DNA of 32,874 bases. It comes from Lachnospiraceae bacterium. GTDB taxonomy: Bacteria > Bacillota > Clostridia > Oscillospirales > Ruminococcaceae. A program made the position numbers and the translations under genes. Shown piece after piece: positions 1 through 9,013 of this stretch; the first letter of the stretch is position 1, and the number at the start of each line of letters is the position of its first letter. The notes beneath the pieces are model-generated. The model had not been told where the DNA came from, ran no database searches, and saw only the letters and a list, made by a program, of their open reading frames with translations. The stretch covers positions 1 through 32,874 of the forward strand of contig JAMPFE010000026.1 of NCBI GenBank assembly GCA_023664705.1. Reading direction: 5' to 3'.

Positions 1-52
1 GTGTGGAGCGGGGGAAAAGGCAGAGATTATTTCAAAGCTTTACCTATCGTTA

Positions 53-643
53 TCAGAGCACCTCGGAGACGACGAATATCACCGCGACGATAAGCGCCAC
101 CCAGCGGAAGCCCGCGCGCTCGCTGTCGCCGCCGAGAACGCCCACGAGAAGCATTGTGAGCATGGCGATAAGCGCGCTGCCGACGCCCGCGCAGGTGCGC
201 CCGACCACCGACAGATTCTCGCGCTCCGCGGAGGTTTTGGTGACGGCGGGTATCATCGACCAGTAGGGGATATCCATCATCGTGTAGGTGACTCCCCAGA
301 GAATATACACAATTGAGAAATAAACCATAAGCCCCGCTTCCTCCAAGCTCGGAGCGGCGAACAGCGCGTACAGCACCACGGCGTTCAAGACCGTGCCCGT
401 GAAGAGCCACGGGCGGAAACGCCCCCAGCGGGTGTGCGTTTTCGCGACCAAAATTCCCATGAACGGGTCGTTCACCGCGTCGAATATGCGCGCGACCATC
501 AGGATAAGTCCCACAAATGTGGCGCTCAGTCCCAGCACGTCCTGATAAAAGTACATCGCGTAGGACGCGGAAAGGGCGTACACCATATCCTTGCCTACCG
601 CGCCTATGCCGAAAGCGGCTTTTTGTTTGAAGGTCAGTTCCAT
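53..643 (-). CDS. GPH-family sugar:cation symporter, N-terminal half only (truncated, possibly a pseudogene)
   Basis: This would be a membrane symporter for glycosides (glycoside-pentoside-hexuronide:cation family, MelB/UidP type), importing the substrate of the adjacent glycosidase. The N-terminus carries the family signature DAVNDPFMG followed by GRFRPW at about residues 52-75, and about six hydrophobic segments. The chosen start ATG is at 643, with GGGGAGG just upstream, and it overlaps the end of the glycosidase gene by 10 bp, so the two are translationally coupled. The frame stops after 196 residues with TGA TAA and then a nearby TAG. Family members run to about 450-500 residues with 12 membrane segments, so the C-terminal half is missing. 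Neither alternative frame continues a recognisable transporter to the window edge. It is either a decayed gene, a rearrangement, or a sequence-edge artefact. The family is clear; function is doubtful. Confidence 0.8.
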   Translation of the reverse strand: MELTFKQKAAFGIGAVGKDMVYALSASYAMYFYQDVLGLSATFVGLILMVARIFDAVNDPFMGILVAKTHTRWGRFRPWLFTGTVLNAVVLYALFAAPSLEEAGLMVYFSIVYILWGVTYTMMDIPYWSMIPAVTKTSAERENLSVVGRTCAGVGSALIAMLTMLLVGVLGGDSERAGFRWVALIVAVIFVVSEVL

Positions 644-2985
644 TGTTTTTCCTCCCCGATAGTAATATTGAAGCTTACGGCGACGTCCTCCGTCTGCTCC
701 GTATGTACGGTCAATTCCGCGGCGCCCGCTCTTCCGAGCGTGCGGACGTAGGCTCCGCACATGCCGCCCTCGGCAGTCGCGGCGGCGGGACCGACAAGCT
801 CCGCGTCTCCCGAAACGGAAAACATTACGGGGAGCTGTGCGTAGGGCGCGGCGTTCCCGTTCTCGTCGAGAATACGCACTCTTACCGCCGCCATATCGTA
901 GCTTGCGCTCTCCGTAAGCTCCGTATGGCTTGCCTTTACGTCGAGGTGCAGCTTAGCGGACGGGCGGCAGGTCACGCTTGAAACGACCTTGCCGTCCTTT
1001 ATCCCGTCAAAGCGCCAGCACGTTGCCGCGCCGCCCCAATTGGCGATATATTTGCCGTAGAGGTCGACGCCGTCCTTGAATTTAAGACCGTACCGCGCCA
1101 TGCACCACAGCATTTTCAGCTTGTATTTCAGCGGCAGCCCCGACAGTCCGTATTTGCCCGCCGCGAGCAGGCACTCCTTGAGTATTTTTGCCTTTGACGG
1201 GGAAAAGCCCTCCCGAGTTTCAAGCAGCTCCCCGACGGTGTCGTCGAGAACGAACGGCGGATGAGCGAGCGCCGCGAATTTGCCGCGGCTCAGCCGAGTG
1301 ACGAAAACGTCGTTTTTATACAGCTTTACCTCGTCGGCGTTGGAGAATACGTACACGTCGCCGACATTTCCCGCAGGGTAGTCGCCGATGTCCATAGACG
1401 AGCATACCTCCAGCACGGGCGCGCCGTCCCCTTGGCTGGCGTAGAACGCTGCGGCGAGCTTGGGGTTGCGGAACGCGTCCATTACGCCGTGATAGCAAAT
1501 GCGGTCTCCCGAGCCGAAATCCTTATGAGTGGGGTAATCGAACATACACCAGCCGAAGCAGCCCGCATGCTCCTTGAGGGCGGCGTTCTGCACGCGAGCG
1601 TGCCGCAGAGCGTGCTCTTGGCGCTTTTCCCACGCGTCGAAGGGCTTGGTCGGGAACATATGCCCGTTGCACTCAGAAACGAGGATAGCCTTTCCCATAT
1701 CGGGAGTTACCGCTTTTTTCGGCTTGACGCCCGGGGTCTTGCCGTCGTGCGAAAAATCGTTGAACGCGTAAACGTCCTCCAGCAGGCTGCTTTTCTCCAA
1801 GTAACGCACGCCCGAGGTTTGTCTGCTCGGGTCGAGCTCGTGAGCTATCGCGTTGGTGCGGGCGTAAAATTCGTCGTCGTCCTGACTTTCGTTGATGCGC
1901 ACGCCCCACAATATCACCGACGGGTGGTTTCGGTACTGCAATACCATCTCGCGGAGGTTTTCGCACGCCTGCTCTTTCCACTTATCATCCCCGATGTGCT
2001 GCCAGCCGGGGATCTCCGTGAATACCAAGAGCCCGAGGCGGTCGCACTCGTCGATAAAGTATTGGCTTTGGGGATAGTGGCTCGTGCGCACGGCGCTGCA
2101 GCCGAGCTCCTCCTTCAATATGCGCGCGTCCTCGCGCTGGAGAGCCTCGGGCGCTGCGTAGCCGACGTAGGGGAAGCTCTGGTGGCGGTTCAGCCCGCGC
2201 AGAAACGTCTTTTTGCCGTTGAGGTAAAAGCCATCCGCCTTAAATTCCGCGGTACGGAAGCCAAACGTCGTCTCCCGATTATCAAGCTCGCGCCCGTCGG
2301 ACGTGAGCAGACGGACGGCGCAGCGGTAAAGAACGGGGCTCTCCGTGCTCCAAGGCTCCGCGTTCGGCAGCTCGATAAGCCCCTGCTCTCCCGTATACAC
2401 CGTATCGCCCCGCGCGTTTATGAGCGAGACCTCGCATTTCGCGCCGTCGGAAGCGCCGTCCGTCGAGACCCTTACGTCCGCTTGCGTAAGCGTCGGAGTG
2501 GTAACGAAAATATCCGTGATATATCCGCTTTCGCGCACGTCCAGCCAAGCCTCGCGGTAAAGCCCTCCGTAGGTGAGATAATCCACGACAAAGCCGAACG
2601 GAGGGATGCTCGGATTTTCGCTCGTGTCGAGCTTTACGGCGAGCCGATTTGTCTCTCCGTAAGTTATAAGCCCCGTAACTTCCGCGCGGAACGCGGTATA
2701 GCCGCAGCGGTGGACCGCCGCCTCTTTTCCGTTGACGTACACCGCCGCGATATGCGCCGCTCCGTCGAATTGCAGGAAAAGCCGCTTGCCGCTGAGCTCC
2801 GCGGGTATGGCAAGGTCTCTGCGATACCCGCAGAGCATCTGATAATCGTCGGGCTCGATACAGTGCAGGGGAAGCTCCCTGCAGGTGTGGGGCAGTCTCA
2901 CGGGCTGCGCCGAGCCCCCTCCGTTCGGGAAATCACCGTTCCATTCCGCTGTGAATTCCCAGCCGTCGCATAAGCTGTACTTCAT
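634..2985 (-). CDS. Glycoside hydrolase family 2 beta-galactosidase/beta-glucuronidase-type enzyme
   Basis: This is a retaining beta-glycosidase of 783 residues. It has an N-terminal sugar-binding jelly roll (about 1-155), an immunoglobulin-like domain (about 155-250), and a TIM barrel from about 250 to 520. The catalytic acid/base is E366 in WGVRINE and the nucleophile is E438 in ILVSE. A C-terminal extension of about 260 residues includes a second beta-sandwich. The motif GLNRHQ (264-269) and the HYPQS segment (303-307) are typical of GH2. There is no signal peptide, so it acts in the cytoplasm on sugars imported by the neighbouring GPH symporter. The start ATG is preceded by AAAGGAGG. Galactosidase and glucuronidase activity cannot be separated by eye. 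A promoter and a cre-like operator precede it. Confidence 0.93.
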   Translation of the reverse strand: MKYSLCDGWEFTAEWNGDFPNGGGSAQPVRLPHTCRELPLHCIEPDDYQMLCGYRRDLAIPAELSGKRLFLQFDGAAHIAAVYVNGKEAAVHRCGYTAFRAEVTGLITYGETNRLAVKLDTSENPSIPPFGFVVDYLTYGGLYREAWLDVRESGYITDIFVTTPTLTQADVRVSTDGASDGAKCEVSLINARGDTVYTGEQGLIELPNAEPWSTESPVLYRCAVRLLTSDGRELDNRETTFGFRTAEFKADGFYLNGKKTFLRGLNRHQSFPYVGYAAPEALQREDARILKEELGCSAVRTSHYPQSQYFIDECDRLGLLVFTEIPGWQHIGDDKWKEQACENLREMVLQYRNHPSVILWGVRINESQDDDEFYARTNAIAHELDPSRQTSGVRYLEKSSLLEDVYAFNDFSHDGKTPGVKPKKAVTPDMGKAILVSECNGHMFPTKPFDAWEKRQEHALRHARVQNAALKEHAGCFGWCMFDYPTHKDFGSGDRICYHGVMDAFRNPKLAAAFYASQGDGAPVLEVCSSMDIGDYPAGNVGDVYVFSNADEVKLYKNDVFVTRLSRGKFAALAHPPFVLDDTVGELLETREGFSPSKAKILKECLLAAGKYGLSGLPLKYKLKMLWCMARYGLKFKDGVDLYGKYIANWGGAATCWRFDGIKDGKVVSSVTCRPSAKLHLDVKASHTELTESASYDMAAVRVRILDENGNAAPYAQLPVMFSVSGDAELVGPAAATAEGGMCGAYVRTLGRAGAAELTVHTEQTEDVAVSFNITIGEEKQWN

Positions 2986-3036
2986 TCTCCGACCTCCTTT
3001 ATTGTATGGATATTGGACCGCCGTATACTTTGTCGC

Positions 3037-3050
3037 CGAAATCGTTTTCT
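3037..3050 (-). promoter_or_regulatory. cre-like (CcpA) operator at the GH2 transcription start
   Basis: The minus strand reads AGAAAACGATTTCG. It matches 12 of 14 positions of the catabolite-responsive element consensus TGWAANCGNTNWCA; only the two terminal bases differ. The site is embedded in a longer inverted repeat (CGAAATC at 3037-3043 and GATTTCG at 3052-3058). It falls just downstream of the predicted -10 box, where a bound repressor would block initiation. A LacI-family local regulator using the longer palindrome is the alternative reading. Confidence 0.5.
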
Positions 3051-3057
3051 TGATTTC

Positions 3058-3086
3058 GTTATATCACGGAAATCCGAAAAATTCAA
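3058..3086 (-). promoter_or_regulatory. Promoter of the GH2-transporter operon
   Basis: On the minus strand, -35 TTGAAT (3081-3086) and -10 TATAAC (3058-3063) are separated by 17 bases. This would give a leader of about 65 nucleotides before the GH2 start at 2985. Confidence 0.55.
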
Positions 3087-3230
3087 GCCGTTTCCCAAAA
3101 TTCTGTGATTTTGACAATTACGGGCAGCTTTTTTTGTGCATTATATCCATATGCGCTGCCGAGCTTTTCCTCTGCGGGGAGTTTATGACAATATTTTCCA
3201 TAAAACCCGCAACTTTAATTATTTTAGTAC

Positions 3231-3259
3231 TTGAATTTTTTTCCCGAAAAGTATATAAT
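3231..3259 (+). promoter_or_regulatory. Promoter of nadE and probably the whole rightward operon
   Basis: The -35 box TTGAAT (3231-3236) and a perfect -10 TATAAT (3254-3259) are 17 bases apart. The predicted start of transcription lies about 25 bases before the nadE ATG, leaving just enough room for its AGGAG ribosome-binding site. Confidence 0.75.
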
Positions 3260-3291
3260 AAGAATGGACAATTATGTATAGGAGAAAAAAT

Positions 3292-5205
3292 ATGCTTGAT
3301 GGATTTATAAAAGCCGCGGCGGCAACGCCCGAAATACGCGTCGCGGATTGCGAATACAACGCCGATAATATCATCGCGCTTATCGCCGAGGCGAGAGCGC
3401 GCGGCGTGAAGGTTCTCGTGTTCCCCGAGCTTTGCGTTACGGGCTACTGCTGCCACGACCTGTTTTATCAGCCCGCGCTGCTGAACGGCGCGCTCGCCGC
3501 GCTGGAAAAAATTGTCAAAGCGTCCGAGGGCTCGGATATGCTTGCCGCGGTGGGTTGTCCGCTGGTAAATCTCGGCGAGCTGTATAATTGTGCGGTAATT
3601 ATACAGAACGGCGAAATTTTGGGGGTAATTCCCAAAAAATTCCTGCCGAATTACAACGAATTTTACGAGGCAAGGCAGTTCACTGCCGCGCCCGACAGTG
3701 AATACGAGATGACGCAGCTTTTGGGCAGGCAAGTGCCGTTCGGGACGGACCTGCTGTTCGAGTGCGAGGAGCTGCCCGAGCTGGTGTTCGCCGCCGAGAT
3801 ATGCGAGGACTTGTGGGCGCCCGAACCGCCGTCGATAGGGCTTGCGCTCGGCGGCGCGACCGTCATCGCGAACCTCTCCGCGAGCAACGAGACTATCGGC
3901 AAGGAGGCGTACCGCCGCTCGCTCGTTACGGGGCAGTCCGCGCGGCTCATCTGCGGCTACATCTTCGCCTCCGCGGGCGAGGGCGAGTCCACGCAGGATC
4001 TCGTTTTCGGCGGGCACCGCATGATTGCCGAAAACGGCACGGCGCTCGCCGACAGCGGCTTGTACACCTCGGGCTTGACGATAAGCGAGATAGACGTGCA
4101 GCGCCTTGCGACCGAGCGCCGCCGCAACACCTCCTTCGGGCGCGGCGGCTCGCGGGAGCTGCGCAGAATAGCGTTTTCGATGACTCCCGAGCGCACGGCG
4201 CTCACGCGAAACGTCGAGGCTATGCCGTTCGTGCCGCAGTCAGCGTCGGAAAAGGACAAGCGCTGCTCGGACATACTTCAAATGCAGGCGCACGGGCTCG
4301 CCGCGCGCGTTCGGCACACGGGCTGCAAATCGCTCGTTATCGGTATTTCGGGCGGTCTGGACTCCTGTCTGGCGCTGCTGGTGAGCGTCGAGGCGATGAA
4401 GCTGCTGAACCGCCCGACGAGCGATATAATTACGGTGACGATGCCCTGCTTCGGCACTACAAAGCGCACGAAAAGCAATGCCGAAACACTTTGCCAAATT
4501 CTGGGAACTACGCTCCGCGTTATCGACATTTCCGACAGCGTTCGGCAACATTTCAAGGATATTTCACACGATGAGAATGATCATAACGTGACCTACGAGA
4601 ACGCACAGGCGCGCGAGCGCACGCAGGTGCTCATGGATATCGCGAATGAGGAAAACGGCTTGGTCATCGGAACGGGCGACCTTTCGGAGCTGGCGCTCGG
4701 CTGGGCGACCTACAACGGCGACCATATGAGCATGTACGGCGTGAACGCCTCCGTGCCGAAAACGCTGGTGCGGCATATCGTGCACTATTACGCGCAAAGC
4801 GCCGATAACGCCGCACTCCGCGGGGTGCTGCTGGACATTTTCAACACCCCCGTCAGCCCCGAGCTGCTGCCCGCGAAGGACGGCGAAATTTCGCAGATAA
4901 CCGAGGACTTGGTGGGACCGTACGAGCTGCACGACTTCTTCCTGTACAACGGCATACGGTGGGGATTTCCGCCGAAAAAGGCGTACCGCCTCGCGCTGTA
5001 CGCGTTCGGGGAAAGCTACGACGCGGGCACGATACTCAAATGGCTGAAAACGTTTTACCGCCGCTTTTTCGCGCAGCAGTTCAAGCGCAGCTGCCTGCCC
5101 GACGGCGTTAAGGTCGGCTCGGTGTCGCTGTCGCCGCGCGGCGACTGGAGAATGCCGAGCGACGCGTCCGCCGCCCTCTGGCTGAAACAAATCGACGAGC
5201 TGTAA
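3292..5205 (+). CDS. nadE: Glutamine-dependent NAD+ synthetase
   Basis: It catalyses the last step of NAD biosynthesis, amidating deamido-NAD+ with ATP and glutamine. The 637-residue protein has the two-domain form. The N-terminal nitrilase-type glutaminase shows the Glu-Lys-Cys triad at E46 (FPE), about K115 (VIPKKFLPNY) and C171 (AEICEDLW). The C-terminal PP-loop synthetase has SGGLDS at 353-358 and a GTGDLSE segment. I chose ATG 3292 because AGGAG (3280-3284) lies 7 bases upstream; an in-frame ATG at 3274 has no such site. It is the first gene after the promoter and is followed closely by a membrane protein gene whose ribosome-binding site overlaps the nadE stop codon. Confidence 0.96.
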   Translation: MLDGFIKAAAATPEIRVADCEYNADNIIALIAEARARGVKVLVFPELCVTGYCCHDLFYQPALLNGALAALEKIVKASEGSDMLAAVGCPLVNLGELYNCAVIIQNGEILGVIPKKFLPNYNEFYEARQFTAAPDSEYEMTQLLGRQVPFGTDLLFECEELPELVFAAEICEDLWAPEPPSIGLALGGATVIANLSASNETIGKEAYRRSLVTGQSARLICGYIFASAGEGESTQDLVFGGHRMIAENGTALADSGLYTSGLTISEIDVQRLATERRRNTSFGRGGSRELRRIAFSMTPERTALTRNVEAMPFVPQSASEKDKRCSDILQMQAHGLAARVRHTGCKSLVIGISGGLDSCLALLVSVEAMKLLNRPTSDIITVTMPCFGTTKRTKSNAETLCQILGTTLRVIDISDSVRQHFKDISHDENDHNVTYENAQARERTQVLMDIANEENGLVIGTGDLSELALGWATYNGDHMSMYGVNASVPKTLVRHIVHYYAQSADNAALRGVLLDIFNTPVSPELLPAKDGEISQITEDLVGPYELHDFFLYNGIRWGFPPKKAYRLALYAFGESYDAGTILKWLKTFYRRFFAQQFKRSCLPDGVKVGSVSLSPRGDWRMPSDASAALWLKQIDEL

Positions 5206-5219
5206 GGAGCTTATTCGAT

Positions 5220-5894
5220 ATGAATTACAAACTCAAGAAAAAGCTGATACATTTTTATACAAGCGGCAGCGTCGCCGAGGATTTTGTCGCGTCGCGCCGC
5301 AAAAAGGTCTCCGTTATGCGGCGTATTATCCGCGCGTGCTTTTATCTGCACTGCGCGGCGGCTTTGCTTTGCATAGGGCTGTCGATACTGCTCGGCTCGG
5401 GGATCGAGGTGGTTCTGATAACGCTCTTCACGGTGGGCGCGGCGTGGCTGTCGCTGTTCGCGGTCGGCGATTCCCGGGCGCCGAAGGCGGCGCTGATTGC
5501 CGCCGACCTCGCGCTTGCCGCGGCGGGCTTTGCCGTCGGGGCGTTTGCAGCGCACAAGGCGGCGTTCGTAAGCTGCGGCTCGATAATGCTGCTGGCATGC
5601 GCCGCGGCTTTGGTATCGTACTTTACGTCGCTCTGCAAGGACTATCTCGAGGGGTACTCCCCGAGACTGATAAGGCGCGACGATTACACGCTGCTGCCGA
5701 ACTTCGCCCCCGAAACGAGCGAAAGCATGATACCCTCGCGCGACGAGGAGCTCCCGCCGCTGCCGCCGCTGACGAGCGAAATGCGCGAGCTTGCGAGGCA
5801 GCTCAAGGACATACTCTGCGCCGTCCCCGAAAAGGAGCCCGAGGAGGAGATACTCGAGGAGCTGACTGCTCCGCGCGGGCGTGAAACGGAATGA
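5220..5894 (+). CDS. Unknown four-helix membrane protein
   Basis: I do not recognise the family. The 224-residue product begins with a basic cytoplasmic stretch (KLKKK, SRRKK). Four hydrophobic segments follow at about 36-58, 62-82, 90-110 and 112-138. The C-terminal tail of about 85 residues is hydrophilic and acidic (EEELPP-like and KEPEEEILEE-like runs), presumably cytoplasmic. The start ATG has AAGGAG 10 bases upstream, overlapping the nadE stop codon. Its end overlaps the next gene by ATGA. Co-expression with nadE and polA is likely, but position does not reveal its role. Confidence 0.8.
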   Translation: MNYKLKKKLIHFYTSGSVAEDFVASRRKKVSVMRRIIRACFYLHCAAALLCIGLSILLGSGIEVVLITLFTVGAAWLSLFAVGDSRAPKAALIAADLALAAAGFAVGAFAAHKAAFVSCGSIMLLACAAALVSYFTSLCKDYLEGYSPRLIRRDDYTLLPNFAPETSESMIPSRDEELPPLPPLTSEMRELARQLKDILCAVPEKEPEEEILEELTAPRGRETE

Positions 5895-6421
5895 CAACGA
5901 AAAAGCTCGCGCTGACGGCGCTTTTCATCTGCTTCGCGGCGGCGCTCTCGGCGCTGGAGACGATGCTGCCGCCGATAGTTCCGATTGCGGGGATAAGGGT
6001 GGGCTTAGGCAACATTGTGACCCTTTTTATACTGTACATAGGCGGCAAATGGCGCGGCGCGGACGCTCTCGCGGTGACGGTGCTGCGCTGTCTGCTGGCG
6101 GCGCTGATAACGGGCTCGCCGTCAAGCGCGCTGTACGGCGTTTCGGGAGGGCTGCTTGCGTGCGCGGCAATGCTCGCGGCAAGGCGGCTGCTCCGCTTTG
6201 ATACGCGCTTTCTGCCGTTTACGGGGATTTGCGGCGCGATATTTCACATCGCGGGGCAGATGCTGACGGCGGTGCTGCTGTACGGCTCAAAATACGTCCT
6301 CGCGTACACGCCGATACTGCTCGCGAGCGCCGTTATCGGCGGCGCGTTCACGGGGCTGTGCACGACGCTGCTGCTGAAAAAGCTGCCCGAAAAGCTGCTG
6401 AACGGTATCCGCGAAATATAG
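5891..6421 (+). CDS. Gx transporter / heptaprenyl diphosphate synthase component I-like membrane protein
   Basis: This is a small integral membrane protein of 176 residues with about five or six hydrophobic segments. It carries the family-typical region IRVGLGNIVTLF near residues 34-46 and a glycine/serine loop near 75-88 (ITGSPSSALYGVSGG). The family is annotated either as a Gx transporter, thought to be an S-component-like or flavin/ion-associated membrane protein, or as heptaprenyl diphosphate synthase component I; neither function is proven. Family members are often found beside NusG-domain and FMN-transfer genes, which are absent here. The ATG overlaps the previous stop codon as ATGA, indicating coupled translation. 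Confidence 0.82.
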   Translation: MTTKKLALTALFICFAAALSALETMLPPIVPIAGIRVGLGNIVTLFILYIGGKWRGADALAVTVLRCLLAALITGSPSSALYGVSGGLLACAAMLAARRLLRFDTRFLPFTGICGAIFHIAGQMLTAVLLYGSKYVLAYTPILLASAVIGGAFTGLCTTLLLKKLPEKLLNGIREI

Positions 6422-6461
6422 AAAATTCGGCGTTTTGCACAAAAATTCAAAGGAGAACGAC

Positions 6462-8972
6462 ATGAAATTATTGCTCATCGACGGAAACAGCATAATGAAC
6501 CGCGCGTTTTACGGCATACGGCTGCTGACGAACAAGAAGGGCGTACCGACGAACGCGCTGACGGGCTTTCTGAACATATACTTTAAGCTGATAAAGGAGG
6601 AAAGTCCCGACAGGATAGCCGCGGCGTTTGACCTCAAAGCGCCGACGTTCCGCCACAAAATGTACGACGGCTACAAGGCGACGCGGCACGGCATGCCCGA
6701 CGAGCTTGCCGCGCAGATGCCGATAATAAAGGACATTCTGCGGAGCCTCGGCATTGCGGTGCTGGAGGTCGAGGGCTACGAGGCGGACGACGTCATCGGC
6801 ACGCTTTCGCGCGCGGCTGCCGAGCAGGGCGCGGACTGCGTTATCAGCACGGGCGACCGCGACAGCTTTCAGCTCGTCGGCGACCGCGTAACGGTGCGCC
6901 TTGCCGCGAATAAGGAGGACATTTATTACACACCCGAGAAAATAAACGAGCTCTACGGCGTGACACCGCGCGAAATGCTGGAGGTCAAGGCGCTTATGGG
7001 CGACAGCTCCGACAATATCCCGGGGGTCGCGGGCATCGGCGAAAAGACCGCGCTGTCTCTGATACAAAAGTACCATTCTGTGCAATTTATTTTCGACAAT
7101 CTTGCGGAAATCGAGGTCACAAAGAGCGTCCGCGCCAAGCTTGAAAGCGGAAAAGAGAGCGCCGAGCTATCGAGAAAGCTGGGTGAAATCTGCTTAACGG
7201 CGCCCGTTCCCGAGGATATGGACGAGTATGTGTTCGGCGAGGGGGACAAATCCGCGGCAGTTGGCATTTTGCAGGAATTGGAGATGAACTCTGCAATCAA
7301 GAAGCTGAACCTCGTCGGGGTCGCCGCCAAGGAGGTCAAGCTCCCGACTGCCGAGAAAATCGCGGAAAACCGCGCCGCTAAGCCGTCTGTGACTCCCGAC
7401 GGCTCAAAATACGACGACGGCGCGCCGAACGTCCTGCTGATAAACGGCGAAATTGCCGTGTTCCAAGGCGCGAAGCGGCTTGACGGCGAGCTTAAGGCGC
7501 TCCTTGAGAGCGACGCTCCCAAGCACACCGACAACGCTAAGGCGCTCTTCGCGAAGTGCATAAGCGCGGGGATCGACCTGAAAAATGTCACATTTGACGC
7601 AACGTTGGCGGCGTATCTGCTGAATGTGAACTCCTCCGATTACGATATTGAAAGGCTTTGCGGCGAATACAAGACCGAGATATTCCCCGAAGAGCCGCAG
7701 AAGTCGCTGGAGCTGCTCAACCGCGCGCTTTTCGACGAGATTTGCGCCCAAGGCATGCTCAAGGTCCTGCGGGAGATCGAGATACCGCTCGCGGAGGTTC
7801 TCGCGTCAATGGAGCACGAGGGGATCGCGCTTGATGTTGACGCATTGCATAAATTCGGCAAGGAAATTCAGCCGAAAATTGTTGAAATTGAACAAAATAT
7901 TCACGAGCTGGCAGGGCGGAAATTTAACGTCGGAAGCCCCAAGCAGCTCTCCGTTGTGCTGTTTGAGGAGCTCGGCCTGCCCGCGGGCAAAAAGCGCAAG
8001 ACGGGCTACTCGACGGACAGCGAGACGCTGGAGGCGCTCATCGACAAGCACCCGATAATCGCGCCGATACTCGAGTACCGCAAGCTGACAAAGCTGTACA
8101 ATACCTACGTCAAAGGGCTTGAGAACGCGGTTTCCGAGGACGGGCGAATGTACACGACCTTTAAGCAGACCGAAACGCGCACGGGCAGGATAAGCTCGGC
8201 CGAGCCGAATATCCAGAACATTCCCGTGCGCACCGAAATAGGGCGCAATTTCCGCAAATTCTTCACCGCGACGCGCGGAAAAGTGCTCTGCGATGCGGAT
8301 TACAGCCAGATTGAGCTGCGCGTTCTAGCGGCGCTCGCGAACGATAAGGTGATGATCGAGACGTTCAAGGAGGGGCGCGATATCCACACGGAAACCGCCG
8401 CGAGCGTGTTCAGGCGCGCTCCCGAGGAGGTTGACGCCGACCTCCGCCGCAAGGCGAAGGCGGTCAATTTCGGCATTGTCTACGGCATCGGCGCGTTTTC
8501 GCTCGCTAAAGACGTCGGCACGTCGGTCGGCATGGCTAAACTTTATATTGACGATTATCTGGCGCATTTCTCGGGCGTTCGGCAGTATATGGAAACGAAT
8601 ACCAAATCCGCCGAGGTCGACGGCTACGCCGTGACGATGTTCGGGCGCAGACGGTTCATCCCCGAGATTTTGTCGACCAACAAAAACGTGAAAGCCCTCG
8701 GCAAGCGCATTGCGATGAACACGCCGATACAAGGCACTGCTGCCGACATCATCAAGATCGCGATGGTTAGGGTGTATAACCGCTTGAAGCGCGAGCTGCC
8801 CGAGGCAAAGCTGATACTTCAGGTGCACGACGAGCTTATCGTCGAGGCTCCCGAAGCCGTATCGCAAAAGGCTTTGGAGATTTTGCGCGAGGAAATGCAG
8901 AACGCCGTGGAGCTCGCCGTGCCGCTGCCCGTGGACGCGAAAATCGGCAGGACGTGGTACGACGTTCACTGA
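6462..8972 (+). CDS. polA: DNA polymerase I (5' nuclease plus polymerase; vestigial proofreading domain)
   Basis: This is the family A polymerase for Okazaki fragment processing and repair, 836 residues. The N-terminal 5' nuclease (about 1-290) shows the acidic motifs GYEADD (105-110) and GDRDSFQL, and a helix-hairpin-helix GVAGIGEKTA. The middle domain (about 300-440) is short and lacks the DxE motif of active 3'-5' exonucleases; only the single Asp of TFDATLAAYLLN remains. The polymerase domain is intact: motif A with D613 (DYSQIELR), motif B RRKAKAVNFGIVYG (662-675) and motif C QVHDE with D790. ATG 6462 is preceded by AAAGGAG; an upstream in-frame ATG at 6435 lacks one. The stop lies about 40 bases before the next start. 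Confidence 0.96.
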   Translation: MKLLLIDGNSIMNRAFYGIRLLTNKKGVPTNALTGFLNIYFKLIKEESPDRIAAAFDLKAPTFRHKMYDGYKATRHGMPDELAAQMPIIKDILRSLGIAVLEVEGYEADDVIGTLSRAAAEQGADCVISTGDRDSFQLVGDRVTVRLAANKEDIYYTPEKINELYGVTPREMLEVKALMGDSSDNIPGVAGIGEKTALSLIQKYHSVQFIFDNLAEIEVTKSVRAKLESGKESAELSRKLGEICLTAPVPEDMDEYVFGEGDKSAAVGILQELEMNSAIKKLNLVGVAAKEVKLPTAEKIAENRAAKPSVTPDGSKYDDGAPNVLLINGEIAVFQGAKRLDGELKALLESDAPKHTDNAKALFAKCISAGIDLKNVTFDATLAAYLLNVNSSDYDIERLCGEYKTEIFPEEPQKSLELLNRALFDEICAQGMLKVLREIEIPLAEVLASMEHEGIALDVDALHKFGKEIQPKIVEIEQNIHELAGRKFNVGSPKQLSVVLFEELGLPAGKKRKTGYSTDSETLEALIDKHPIIAPILEYRKLTKLYNTYVKGLENAVSEDGRMYTTFKQTETRTGRISSAEPNIQNIPVRTEIGRNFRKFFTATRGKVLCDADYSQIELRVLAALANDKVMIETFKEGRDIHTETAASVFRRAPEEVDADLRRKAKAVNFGIVYGIGAFSLAKDVGTSVGMAKLYIDDYLAHFSGVRQYMETNTKSAEVDGYAVTMFGRRRFIPEILSTNKNVKALGKRIAMNTPIQGTAADIIKIAMVRVYNRLKRELPEAKLILQVHDELIVEAPEAVSQKALEILREEMQNAVELAVPLPVDAKIGRTWYDVH

Positions 8973-9013
8973 CGAATAATACAATAAGGCATTTTTTCAA
9001 AGGAGATTACGAA

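Larger units (their letters stand above)
2986..3291. other. Divergent intergenic control region between the GH2 operon and nadE
   Basis: This 306-bp gene-free stretch is much richer in A+T than its flanks. It holds a leftward promoter with an overlapping cre-like operator, and a rightward promoter for nadE; these are listed separately. A loose inverted repeat (GGCAGC near 3123, GCTGCC near 3155) lies between the two promoters and has no evident role. I see no open reading frame with a ribosome-binding site here. Confidence 0.7.

Noticed and set aside
1261..2973. Long open frame of about 570 codons on the plus strand, antisense to the GH2 gene
   Set aside because: It has no ribosome-binding site, its translation is Arg/Val/Ala-rich without any motif, and it exists only because codon bias in the GH2 gene removes stops from the opposite strand.
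3111..3140. Extra rightward promoter using TTGACA at 3111
   Set aside because: The nearest -10-like sequence is about 23 bases away; the TTGAAT-17-TATAAT promoter at 3231 is far better placed.
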